A stretch of 64,000 bases of DNA from Strigops habroptila (lineage: Eukaryota; Chordata; Aves; Psittaciformes; Psittacidae), in assembly GCF_004027225.2 (NCBI RefSeq), contig NC_044283.2, positions 33,254,707-33,318,706 on the forward strand. The letters are read 5' to 3'. This document shows positions 14,041-24,685 of the stretch, piece by piece. Position numbers and translations under genes: made by a program. The notes beneath the pieces were generated by a model. It had not been told where the DNA came from, ran no database searches, and saw only the letters and a list, made by a program, of their open reading frames with translations. The first letter of the stretch is position 1. Every line of letters starts with the position of its first letter.

Positions 14041-15792
14041 GGTAACAGTCTTAAAGTAAAAACAGAAATTAGACACAATTGGTCCACTTATAAACTCATA
14101 AAGGTTATCAACTTGCATTTGAAAGGCTGCCTTTGAATATGAAGTTAAAAAACATTGTTCCAAGCCAGATTCAAATCATTTATTCAAAAGGAAATCTAGT
14201 TTGTGTTCCAGTACACCACTGTATGAATCATTTGTGATAAGGAAGAAGCTTCAGAAATTTGTTTTATGTTAAATCTTAATGACCAGTTCTGCAAAGCACA
14301 AGAATTACAGGAGACAACAGATGCTGTCCGAAATTCCCTCTGCTCTGCTTTTTTTCACCCCTCAAACATTGACAGCAGCAACACTCTGCAGAGAGGCTTA
14401 ATTCCTGGAACACAAAGATGCACTATTGGAAAATAGTCCATAAGATATGGCAAAGTAATTACTTTGTCAGGAACTCCCTACTCAGCTCAATATGCACTGA
14501 GAATACGCTCTGTACATTTATTTATGAAGTCTATGCTTTAATGGATAGATGTTCAGATTTTTCTTTTCAAATGCAGGTATCATCCTGTATAAATATTCCA
14601 TTTTCCTTCCCATGTAGAAATGTATTTTTCTTACTGTATGCATTTCAAAGATTTATAAATTAATAAGAAGATGAAATAACATTTACAAATGAATGTGGAG
14701 ATCTCTCCTCTGCACACCAATAAACGTGACATCAGACATTCCTCAATGGAAGCAGTGGATTATGTGATAGTTGTTTGGCAGGAGGAAAATGGTGGAGAAC
14801 TGAGGTAGATGCATAGGTGCACTGGCTGTGAACACTCCTGGCTTATCTGTTGCACACTCTTCGTTTACCTCTCCTCTTTTACTGTTTATTAGTATTTTAT
14901 CTATTTTCTCCTTGAAACCTGGTCCTCCCCTTAACTATCCTTAAAGTATCCTTTAAGGTTTAAGAAGATATGTGTTCTGTGGTTCACATTTTACAGAGAA
15001 AAAATACATCTCATAAATGCAGAATTTCCTAGGTCCTATTGATAAATACTTTCATGATGTGTTGTAATTCTGAATTATGCTGCAGATATACAAGAACCTC
15101 CATTTGGTGAACAAAAAGGTTGTTTGTCCAGTGGTTGGGTGGGTTTTTTTTCTCTTCTCACTTTTCCATGTTGGACACAGCTCTTCTACAGATAGATCAT
15201 GCCTAACTTTTCCACCTGTTTCACAGGGACATAAAAAAGACTAAGGCATAATTATAGTAAGAGTCAGTTGCTACATGGAGAAAGGAAGAAAGAAAAATGG
15301 CAGCTGTGAAACTGATACTAGTATAAATACAATTTATTGCTGCCCCATGCCATGCATCTCCTCTCCTCCTATCCAGTCACCCTTACATTACAAGGAACAC
15401 TAATGAGAACTGAGGAAAATGCAACAGCATTTTTGGTTGTTAGCAATTTTGATGGTAGGTTTGATGCACAGAAGCAATAATATGGAAAACATTTGAGAAA
15501 AATGTAGTGGGTTTGAAGGCTGACCATGCTCGACAGATTAATACATACAAGGTGTTTCAAACCTAGATCAGCAATGAAAGGGAAGAAACTGCTAAAAATC
15601 ATTGAAAAGGGCATTGGGGACCATGCATTCCAGAGAGGAAATGCTTATTGTGGAAGGTAAGAAATCACAAAAAAAACATGGACAATGAAACTTCTTTCAT
15701 ACAGTCAAAAAAGTTACAGTAGTTTAGAATATCTAGTTTAGAATATATTCTGCAGATCTTGGATACAAACACAAACTGCAGCTGTTTTTTCC

Positions 15793-15905
15793 AGATTTTA
15801 TATAGAGAGCAACTGAGGCACAGAAAAATAAAAGATCTGCCTTAGCTCATCTATTGTTTCAGCAGAAAATCCAGGAATTGGAGCTCAAGAGATCTGAGTC
15901 ATAAT
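15793..15905 (+). mobile_element. Ancient MIR/L2-type (CORE-SINE-like) relic
   Basis: The stretch contains ACTGAGGCACAGA, a weaker counterpart of the 'aggtcacacag' block, then AATCCAGGAATTGGAGCTCAA followed by GATCTGAGTC. The order and spacing match the conserved tail region shared by MIR SINEs and L2 LINEs of amniotes (gaggcacaga, then a gap, then gggattngaaccca, then ctgactc). It is heavily diverged, as expected for an element that died before bird diversification. The assignment is from memory of the consensus, so only the general class is proposed. Confidence 0.55.
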
Positions 15906-16491
15906 TCAGACATTAGACAGACACTGTTCCAGGTACATAGAGTGTACGGTTACTAAAGAAGTTTGCATTTTGAATTTAGAATCTAAGACCTCTGCTTTAG
16001 AGACCAAACAGGTCTCTAATGCTTTCGGGTACATTAATAAAAAACGGAAAATTAAATGTTATATGTATTGCAATATTCATCACTACCCTATTGTTCATGG
16101 AAAAAATGTTAATTGGCCTCTAAAGGAAGCACATGTGCCCTCAAAAGATTAGAAATACCCACACATAATATCGGAAGATAAACCGTCAGTGGAATTTTAC
16201 AGAAAATACCAAAAGCAAAACTAAAATCTATCCAAACAAGAATAAGGTCACCAGCACAGCTGCTTGTACAGGGGCACAATATGGCTGTTTGCTAAAAGCA
16301 TCAGGCAATTAGAAAAAAAAAAAATAATAATTGCAGGTGCTGACATAATGCTGGCATTAATGCATCACTTCAACACTGTCTTAAGATCCCTATGTAAGAC
16401 AATTTCTATGGCATTTCTCAAATCTTCTAAATCTGACATACAAACTAGAGGCAGCACTATAACCAAAAGCTGCAAAGTGGTCTGAAGAGGG

Positions 16492-16505
16492 CAAAGAGCT
16501 CTTTG
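16492..16505. repeat. 14-bp perfect palindrome
   Basis: CAAAGAGCTCTTTG equals its own reverse complement (7-bp arms, no loop). A palindrome of this size is compatible with chance in 64 kb. Confidence 0.6.
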
Positions 16506-18663
16506 ATGCTTTAAGAAGCAGAGGTGAAACTGGAATCCTGATAATGTAGCCAACCTGTCAGCCAGGGATGAGTAGGAATAACTACTGAGATACAAAGTAA
16601 AGCAGCAGGAAAAGAGGTTGAGATTGAGCTAATTTGGATGGGAAGTACTGGGTCTTGGCAAGAGAGAAATGCTCCAGCTAAGCAGTAATGGCCCAGTAAG
16701 GCAGGAATAGTAACTAGAAAGATAACTGTTTAATTTTAAACATTTTTAAGTGGAAGTTCTTAACATGGTGGGTTTTTGGGTTGGGGTTTGGTTTTTTTTT
16801 TCATTCACATACTGTATTGATATAAAGCAGGATTATTTTTTTCCATTTCTAAAATTTCTTATCTCTGCCCAACTTTTTCCCTTCGTACTGGACACACTTC
16901 ATATAACAAACTAGAGGATAGGAAGGAGGAAAAGGAAAGGAAAAAAAGAAATCACAATTACAGAAAGGAAAAAAAAATTACACATTCTGAATTTTAAAGA
17001 TATGTTTCATTTGTCATAAGAGAAAGGAAAAAAAACAGTTATTTAAAAAAAAATTATAACGTGTGAAAGCTTTTCATGCAACTATTAGTTTTTCAGTCCT
17101 CATCCTAAAACTTCAGTTAAAAAGCTGAATATTCAGGCAAACAAAGTGGCCTGTTGGGTTTGGGTAAGAATGAAAAGAGCATGGGATAGATGCTTGCATT
17201 AGCTATGTTTTTATATAATTGCAAATTACAGTTTCTTAAATAACTTAGAAAACACAGTGAACAAAAAGCATCTCAAGATGAGTGCACAAAAGAACAAAAA
17301 AAATTTGCAGGGACAGTTAAACATGATTTACTGTCAGAGTGGGTGAAGCTTTTCAAAGGTCTATCCTAATTCGACTCTACTCAGTATTTTACTTAGAGAT
17401 TTGAGTGATAGAGTTGCAGAAGGATTACAAATATTTTGTTATGGATTTCAAGACTATAAGGAAGGCGACATGAAGCAGCTAATCAAATGCCAGCAACAGC
17501 TGCAGAAGGTGCTAAAGATTGCAATAAATTATTTTACCAGAAAAAGTAAATTCTCAGTTTCAAAACATTGTAACAGTGTATTTAAAAGAGAAGTTGTCTG
17601 ATATTCCAACTTTGAAGAAATTATGAACAATAAGAAACAAAGCATCCTGAAATGCAAAGCGACTGCAAAACTTGCTGTCACAGATTTCAGTAGATCATAA
17701 GCGCAACATCTGTACATAAGAATAATCTGCCCTTACAGGGACTGGACTAAATCTGAAGCCGTGGCTGTCACACACACTGGTCTCAGCACAAAACTGCTGA
17801 ATGGTGAAAAAGTTTGGAAAAGGCCCATAGAGCAGGTCTAAAGGCTGTTCTTGCAAGAAAAACAGGTCAGAAAGGTTTTTGATCCACTCAGCTTGTTATT
17901 TAATAATAGGTAATGAAAGGGTGGTACTTAAAAGGACAAATTAAAGTTGAAAACTGAATATTGACACAGTGTGTGTTACACTAAGCAGCATAACAGTTCC
18001 TAACTCACAGACACAGACAAACATACACAACACACACAATCATAGAAGCAAGCAGCAGACTCTGAGACTAACATTTGTGAGGCAGTAGCACCAAAGATGT
18101 AAGCATGACTTCTATATTACTTACAGAAATAAAATACTTCTACTATTTCAATACTGAAACTAAAAAGCACATTTGGGTCTGCACCATACAAATGAAGCAT
18201 ACCTGGATTAGAAGGGCAGAATTTAAGGAGGTCATAGCAGCATATAGATGACTCAGTCAGGCCCCCAGCTAGCTCTGCAGAGAGGGATTGGGTTAATGAC
18301 AGTAATTATGGAATCCATTGTTCTTGTACTCTCATATATGGGCCATTTTTTCCATTAGAAACTTAAATACAATGCTCGTAGGAATTCATAATGAGCTCAT
18401 TTACATTCCAACAACCATCATCACTGTTGACAATTTGTACTGCTACATTCTTCATAGCAAATAAAGTCCTATTGGAACTGTCCTGTCCTTCCACTTTCTT
18501 GCAAGAAAAGCATTTTTTTTTTAATCTTTTAAAAAAATCTTAGTTTTCAAGTTGTTCCTGGTTAGACTCCAGTTTCCAAAAGCTAGACAAATATGTATTG
18601 TTCCAGCAATGTGTATTGCTTCAGCACTGACACCCTTGTCTCTAAATGGAGAGACATCAATTT

Positions 18664-19730
18664 GATGGATGGATCACCCGGTGGATGAAGAATTGGCTGG
18701 ATGGCCTAATGCAGAGAGTGCAGTCAACAGCTCAGTGTCCAGCTGGAGACTGGTAATGAGTGGTATCCCTCAGGGGCTGGTGTTGGGACTGATCTTGTTC
18801 AACATCTTTGTCAGAGACATGGACAGTGGGATTGAGCAAGTTTGCCGACACACCAAGCTGTGTGGTTCAGTTGATACACTGGAGGAAGGGATGCCATCCA
18901 GAGGGACCTCGACATGCTTCTGAGGTGGGTCAATGCCAACCTTATGAAGTTCAACCAAGTCAAGTGCAAGGTCCTACACCTGGGTCGGGGCAATCCCAGG
19001 CACAGCTACAGGTTGGGTAGAGAAGAGATTCAGAGCAGCCCTGCAGAGAAGGACTTGGGGGTGTTGGCTGAAGAGAAACTGAACATAAGCTGGCTTCAGT
19101 GTGTGCTCACAGCCCAGAAAGCCAACTGTATCCTGGGCTGCACCAAAAGAAGTGTGACCAGCAGGTCGAAGGAGGTGATCCTGCCCCTCCACTCTGCTCT
19201 TGTGAGACCCTACTTGGAGTACTGTGTGCAGTCCTCAACATAAGAAGGACAGGGAGCTGTTGGAGCAAGCCCAGAGGAGAGCCACGAGGATGGTCAGAGG
19301 GCTGGAGCACCTCCCATATGAAGAGACGCTGTGAAAATAGGGGCTGTTCATCCTGGAGAAGAGAAGGCTGCATGGAAACCTCATAGCAGCCTTCCAGTAT
19401 CTGAAGAGGCCCCACAAGGGTGCTGGAGAGGGACTCTTTATCAGGGACTGTAGCAGTAGGACAAGCAGTAATGAGTTTAAACTTAAACAGGGGAAGTTCA
19501 GGTTAGATATAAGGAAGAAGTTCTTTACTGCAAAGGTGGTGAGGCAGTGGAACAGGTTGCTCAAAGAAGGGGTGAATGCTCCAGCCCTGGCAATGTTCAA
19601 GGCCAGGTTGGACAGAGCTTTGGGCAGCATGGTCGAGTGTGAGCTGTCCCTGCCCATGGCAGAGGGGTTGGAACTAGATAATCTTAAGGTCCTTTCCAAC
19701 CCTAACCATTCTATGATTCTATGATTGTGA
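18664..19730 (+). mobile_element. CR1 LINE copy, 5'-truncated, intact 3' tail, dead ORF2
   Basis: About 1.07 kb corresponding to the 3' part of CR1 ORF2 plus the 3' untranslated end. It begins just before the RT block equivalent to RNWLDG and GIPQG. It runs through the active-site region, the thumb and C-terminal region, and the motif FKARLDRAL near 19600, and it ends in two exact ATTCTATG octamers (19708-19723) plus a variant. That tail is the hallmark of avian CR1 and marks the true 3' end. The 5' truncation is the normal outcome of target-primed reverse transcription. The active-site motif expected to read FADD is broken by a one-base deletion near 18841-18860, giving FADTPSC. The frame then shifts repeatedly: readable plus-strand pieces lie at 18669-18923, 18914-19243, 19099-19386 and 19536-19724 in different frames. 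The minus-strand frames of 181 and 102 codons here are complements, not genes. This is a different and probably younger subfamily than the copies at 5231, 13321 and 21208. Confidence 0.96.
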
Positions 19731-21207
19731 AAGAAGTCTCCTAAATACATTGCATGCCACTGTCTCATCCCCTCTCCCATTTGCCGACACTTTTCCCTTA
19801 AGCTTTTGCCACCAGCTTTAGAGACAGATTTAATTGTTTAAGGGGGATGCCTCCTCAGGTGGGAGCCAGTGGTCTGTATGACACAACATGAAGATGCCAG
19901 TATTGTATTTAAAAGTATTGCTGATTGGTACATCGACCCTGTTTTAAATAGTCTTGCAGCCAATGCACAGCCCTGTTTAACTCTATTTATAATTAGCACA
20001 TGGTAATCATACATACCTAGACTACCTGAGAGCATTCACCACTGTTTCTGGAAGATCAGGATGTTTATTAACTCCTCATCTCAGCTAAAGAAGAGAGGCC
20101 TATAAACTAGCTTCATCCACAAAATTAAAACAGTGAAACCTAGTATCTCCCAAGAAGCTCAGGATGCAGTACTGTAGCTGTCCTCTGCCTGACAGGTAAC
20201 AGAAGACCAGCTTTAACACCCAGCCTTCCTTCATTGTCACAGCTATACACATTTGTACAGGCGAGTCCAAAACTAAAAGACAGCTTTGTAGCTGGCTTCA
20301 GTACCTGAAGGAATAGAATTAGTCTGTTTTTAGAAACCAAGCAATAAGAAGTGGCAATTTAAGCTGTAAAAATGAAGTGGGATCTTACTGAAAAGATCCC
20401 ATAACTGTGTCTATAAATGAGCAATGTATGAAAGCCAATACTAAAAGTGCTGTTTAAATTTTTATTTCTTGCATGCTGATATAGACGCAGCACACAGGGA
20501 ATACACACAGTGTGAAACACAGCTTTGCTTTTCATCATTTCCAGTACAAGGGGATACATGAGATATTATTTATTTGGTTCCAGAGTGTAGTAGACATTAA
20601 ATTTATGGTTTTTTCCTCTTTTTTTCTTAGGTCATGTAGTAAAGTAATTTCTTCATACAAACATATTATCTAAATAATTTTCATGCATGTCTAAATTCAG
20701 AAGTGGATTACTGATAACAAAATGTATGTCAGATTAAATTATACCCAAACTATATTTTTCATTTTAAAGAGATTCCAGTGAAAAAGTTTGCTTTGATACA
20801 AAGCTATGGATTGGCAAGCGCAAGCGTCATCCTATCCTCAAGCAACCTGATACCAGAATAGTATTTCTAATGATAGAATTCACTCCCTGCTGTCCAAATC
20901 AGCAGAGAATAATCTCTTCCTTTCATAGCAGAAAACGCAGGGCAAAATGTCCTCATTGTGGTTGCCTACTTCCACCTAGTGACCAGAAAAGGTATATACA
21001 TTAACTCTACAATAATCCAATGATTAATTGTTTGCCTCTGATGGATAAAACATACAAATCACAAAACTCTGTTCCTATTAATTTTCAAGTGATGAAGGAA
21101 TTTTATCTCCTCCTAAACAAACAGAACAGAGTGTCTCCAGCATGCTCAAAGAAATGCTACTCTACTTGTGTAATGCATGTAGAATGTGCATCTCCTAAGA
21201 GTCCAGT
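19731..21207. other. Non-coding DNA between two CR1 copies
   Basis: No gene or transposon is recognised. A weak CTCF-like match lies at 20970-20984. Frames are at most about 70 codons on either strand. Confidence 0.6.
20970..20984 (-). promoter_or_regulatory. Weak CTCF-like motif
   Basis: Read on the minus strand the site is GGTCACTAGGTGGAA. It matches the CACTAGGTGG core of the CTCF motif but has A instead of C after the GG, which weakens it. It shares eleven bases (CCACCTAGTGA on the plus strand) with the better site at 62441-62455. Confidence 0.18.
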
Positions 21208-21952
21208 ATGGACTGGAAGAGTGGGCTAGCAAGAAAATGCAACGAAGTTTAACAACGAAAAGTGCGAAGTCCTGCACCTGGGACAAAGTAACCAAGACCC
21301 CAGTACAGGCTCAGACCCGCGTGGCTGGGGAGCGGCCTTGCTTAAAAGGACCCAAGGGTCCTGGTGGACAACAAGCTGAACATGAATGTGCAGTAACCTG
21401 CTGCAACAGTGAAGGCAGATCAGATCCTGGGCTGCATCTGAAGGGGTATTATTAGCAGAGATGGAGACATGATCATCCCACTTTACTCAACACTTTCCAG
21501 GCCATACCTGGAGTGCTGTGTCCAGTTCTGGTTCCCGTAATTCAAAAAAGACACAGAGACTAGAGAGGGTCTACAGAAGGGCCATGAAGATAAGCAAAGG
21601 GCTGGAGAACCTGCCCTATCAGGAAAGACTGAAGGAGTTAAGTCTTTTCTCTGTGGGGAAGAGAAGACTCAGGGCGGATCTCATCACAATATTCCAGGAA
21701 TTAATGGTGGCTACAAAGAGGACAGAGCCACATGGAGAGGACAAGGGACAATGGACACACGTTGCATCAGGAGAGGTTTCATCTTGATGAAAAGAAGAAA
21801 TTTTTTGCAGTGAGAAAATTTGATGATCACCGAAACAGCCCTCCCAGGGACATGGTGGAGCCACCATCATTGGAGGTTTTCAAGACATAACTGGACAGAG
21901 TGCCAGATAATCTCATTTAGCTCCCTTTTCCAGTAAAGTTGGAACCAGATAC
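21208..21952 (+). mobile_element. CR1 LINE fragment (older subfamily), 3' half without the octamer tail
   Basis: The fragment starts just after the RT active site (GACTGGAAGAGTGGGCTAGC, equivalent to about 13875-13895 in the copy at 13321). It continues through the C-terminal part of ORF2 into the 3' untranslated region, with recognisable CR1 phrases such as GAGAACCTGCCCTATCAGG (about 21605) and CATCAGGAGAGGTTTCATC (about 21766). A matching stretch persists to GGAACCAGATAC at about 21952, after which the expected final ~40 bp and the ATTCTATG tail cannot be recognised. An internal deletion near 21725, where CR1 normally has an extra 20-40 bp, and several frameshifts make it inactive. The frame at 21518-21787 is a residual ORF2 piece. 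It overlaps in consensus coordinates with the copy at 13321, so the two are separate insertions rather than one split element. Confidence 0.9.
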
Positions 21953-23047
21953 CTTTTGCTGGAAACCAGCAACACTGTGCCAAGAAAGCACAGGCAGAAT
22001 GCAGCCTTCTGCAATTCTGCAGCCAGTGAGAAAGGAGATGTAGGCGAGCGAGGAAAAAAGACAGTAGGACATGGATTGGATTAATAACATGGGTTCTATT
22101 TAAAAGAAGAAAAATTACCACTTCTTTGGCGTCAGGGATAATATTCTAAAAAGAGACAATAGTTTCAGCACCTAAAATGTTACAGGAAACTTCCTGGTTT
22201 AAGCAGACTGCAGATGGTAGTCACAAATGTCATCTGGAAAAACTTATGTTTCTTCAACATCCACTCATCTGTTTAGCAGAGATGCGGAAAGACCATTAGA
22301 ACACAGAGAACACTGTGAAGAAAAAAAAAACAAAACAAGAAGGTAGGGAAAGAAATACATCACGAGCTCTTATTTTGTCCTCTTGGTCTGTATCCTTATG
22401 ATAAAATTACCCCTTCAACATACAGTCTGAGCCCTTTCAGTGAGCATGCAGGCAGTCTTTGAGAGAGAAAATTTACTTCATTTGCACAGTATGGATTGGC
22501 AGCAGACCACCAGTGCTACAGCATCCAAGTGATTAGGCTAGTTCTCTATGCAAGAAATCAAAGGGAAAAGATATTTCCCTACAGAATATGCCCCAAAGCT
22601 TGTCTGGCACACAGCATGCAAGGAAAGCCCCAGAAAAGTTGCAAACACAGCAAGGCTAATAACCATGCTAAATAACCATATTTAGACCTGTGGTCTTCTG
22701 CTTTGCATAAGCTATGTTACCCTAAGAAAAACATGGGAAGCCCTGTGGCTCATATATAGCTCACTGATAAAACTCCCTGACATTGTTCCTGCCTGTTAGG
22801 AGCATATAGTTAATTTGGTGTATAGCGGCAGTGGCTACACAGGGCAGGCTCAGATGAACAGAACAAAAACTATAGGCTTTACCCCTTCTTCCTTCACTAT
22901 GGCATTCATGGTCTGTTTTCAGAGCAACACCCCTGTGATAAGGAGAAGAGACTAATTAAATCAAGCTAAAATTGGAAATTATTTCCTCTTGTCCCCATGC
23001 ACAGTCACATAAATCTACATTCAGATCTGACCCATAGCTAAAATCTA
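21953..23047. other. Non-coding spacer, contains the source of a copied segment
   Basis: No gene is recognised. Positions 22231-22275 are nearly identical to an insertion in the CR1 tail at 23171-23216. The surrounding DNA is not CR1-like, so this spacer is the likely donor. Confidence 0.6.
22231..22275 (+). repeat. Putative donor of a ~45-bp dispersed direct repeat
   Basis: The segment runs from CATCTGGAAAAACTTA to CATCCACTCATCTGTTTA. It recurs at 23171-23216 with about four differences including a one-base indel. The flanks of the two copies are unrelated. Confidence 0.85.
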
Positions 23048-23261
23048 GCCCAGAGAAGTTGTGGATGCCCCATTCCTGGAAGTGTTCAAGGCCAGGTTGG
23101 ATGGGGCTTTGAGCAACCTCGTCTAGTGGAAGGTGCCCCTCCCTGTGGCGGTGGTTTGGAACTAGGTGATACCTGGAAAAACTTGAAAGTTTCTTTAACA
23201 TCCACTCATCTGTTTACATCTTTACAGTCCCTTCCAACCCAAACCATTCTATGATTCTGTG
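23048..23261 (+). mobile_element. CR1 3' end with an internal insertion in its tail
   Basis: The last ~165 bp of a CR1 element. It starts at GCCCAGAGAAGTTGTGGATG, passes through the TTCAAGGCCAGGTTGGATGG motif and the GGAACTAGGTGAT block, and finishes with CCCTTCCAACCC and the ATTCTATG / ATTCTGTG octamers at 23246-23261. Between GGTGAT and the TTTACAGTCCC block, where CR1 is normally continuous, about 50 bp of foreign sequence is inserted (23171-23219). That insert matches unique DNA at 22231-22275. The tail after the insert is well preserved. Confidence 0.92.
23171..23216 (+). repeat. Inserted copy of a nearby ~46-bp segment inside the CR1 tail
   Basis: The segment from ACCTGGAAAAACTTG to CATCCACTCATCTGTTTA interrupts the otherwise standard CR1 tail. 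It is the second copy of the segment at 22231-22275, in the same orientation and about 940 bp away. Because the interrupted CR1 sequence is known, the direction of copying can be inferred: upstream unique DNA was the source. Confidence 0.85.
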
Positions 23262-24661
23262 AAAAGATGACAATTTATCAAAGCTGCTGGATTTGCAATT
23301 TCAAATTATCATGATTAATGCTGATGAATTGTAACTCTGAAACATCTACTAATTTTAATAGACTTAGTGAATTAATCACAGTTACATTGATCCACCCAGT
23401 CAGTAGATGATGCCAGTAAGGATAAACCTTACTTGATCATTCTCTGTTACTGGAACAGCTTTGTGTTTCTATCAATCACATACATTTCTCATGGAGGGAG
23501 ACTTTAACTAATTTACCTTATTTGCATTATTTTTTCTTCAAAAATTGTTGTTTATAGTTCCTTTTCCTCCTATTTCTGTCAATTTATCTGTTGTGCTATT
23601 AAAAATAAAGAGAATTTTAAACAGAATAAGAATGACATATCTTCCTCCCACTCTTCTTACCAACTGAGTTTTAAATTAGATTTCCCTGTTGTACAAAAAT
23701 CACAGGCAACTTAGACAAAAATCTCTTGGAGAAAAATGCAAGATTTAAACTATTTTATTAGTTTAAAAAATGACATGAATTAAAATTGCCTTATCCTACC
23801 CATACTGCACATTATTTCTCAGGTACCCCTTAAAAACTATGACATAGGTATCTCTATCAAATTTAGTATTAAATAACAGAATCGTAAAAATTAGTCCACT
23901 TGCATGGAAAGCTTAGAAGTTAATAAAGATTTATGTTCCAATCTGGAAATAAATATCCATATCATTAATAGTCTTTACTAAAAAACATATCCTTTAGTAT
24001 TCTGAATTGCTTTTAACCTGTAAGATTCCTTTGGCAGAGAAAGAAAATCCTAAAAGCAATTCAGACTGTGTTTGCAACCAAATTTTGGTTAGAACTGCTA
24101 GCTTCTCAAAAGTTGGTCATGCTCATGAAGACTTGCAGATGTTCCAAGAATGACAAACTCCAGGGTTGCAGGATTCTTTAACACTCTGCATTTTAGCCAC
24201 AAACCACAAACTTATGTTAGAGACCTGCTTGAGAGGTCAGACTTCACAAAATGAACACAGAGAAAGAGAGATCTCAAGGCCCATCATTGCTACAGCTACA
24301 ATCTCAATCATCCAAGCCTACAAGTCACATTGAATTCTTTCCTACAAGGTGCTAAGATATTTAATCAAGCGGTCACAGACATCTCTCATTAAACTTTCAT
24401 GGCAAACTACTTAAAAATAATCAATCTCACTTGCATTTTTCTACCAGCTGCATTTACAATGATCACATGCTGCCCCAGACAGGTTGCAATATTTCTCCTT
24501 TGCAGCTTGCCAGGGCCTTGCTTTTCAGCTGCTGTTTGTAACAGATGCTCATCTGTAACTTCTCTCTTGTCTCTTTCAGGAAGCTGCAAGTTCTTCCATC
24601 ATTAATGAAAATCAATCAGGCTGTTATTTCTTTCATGTACATAGAAAGCAGTTCTTCAGCA

Positions 24662-24685
24662 TTTTTTTTTTTTTTTTTTTTTTTT
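24662..24685 (-). repeat. T24 homopolymer (A24 on the minus strand)
   Basis: This is an uninterrupted run of 24 T. It is followed by AGGAAAAC, so it also looks like an extreme pyrimidine tract, but no exon is supported next to it. It could be the poly-A tail of a minus-strand retrocopy, but no AATAAA-type signal or recognisable gene lies on the expected side. Confidence 0.85.

Larger units (their letters stand above)
14041..18663. other. AT-rich non-coding DNA with one ancient SINE/LINE relic
   Basis: No gene is recognisable and frames are at most about 85 codons. The stretch includes the MIR/L2-like relic at 15793-15905, a duplicated AGTTTAGAATAT near 15720-15750, a perfect 14-bp palindrome at 16492-16505 and A-rich runs near 16930-17050. 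The rest is featureless to me. Confidence 0.6.

Noticed and set aside
13617..14087. 156-codon minus-strand open frame
   Set aside because: It is the complement of the CR1 reverse transcriptase fragment at 13321-14040.
19235..19780. 181-codon minus-strand open frame, the longest in the window
   Set aside because: It is exactly antisense to the CR1 copy at 18664-19730, and its sequence is the complement of CR1 ORF2 and tail.
5231..21952. The CR1 fragments at 5231, 13321 and 21208 as pieces of one split element
   Set aside because: They overlap in element coordinates (the first two share the RT start, the last two share the region after FADD), so they are separate insertions.
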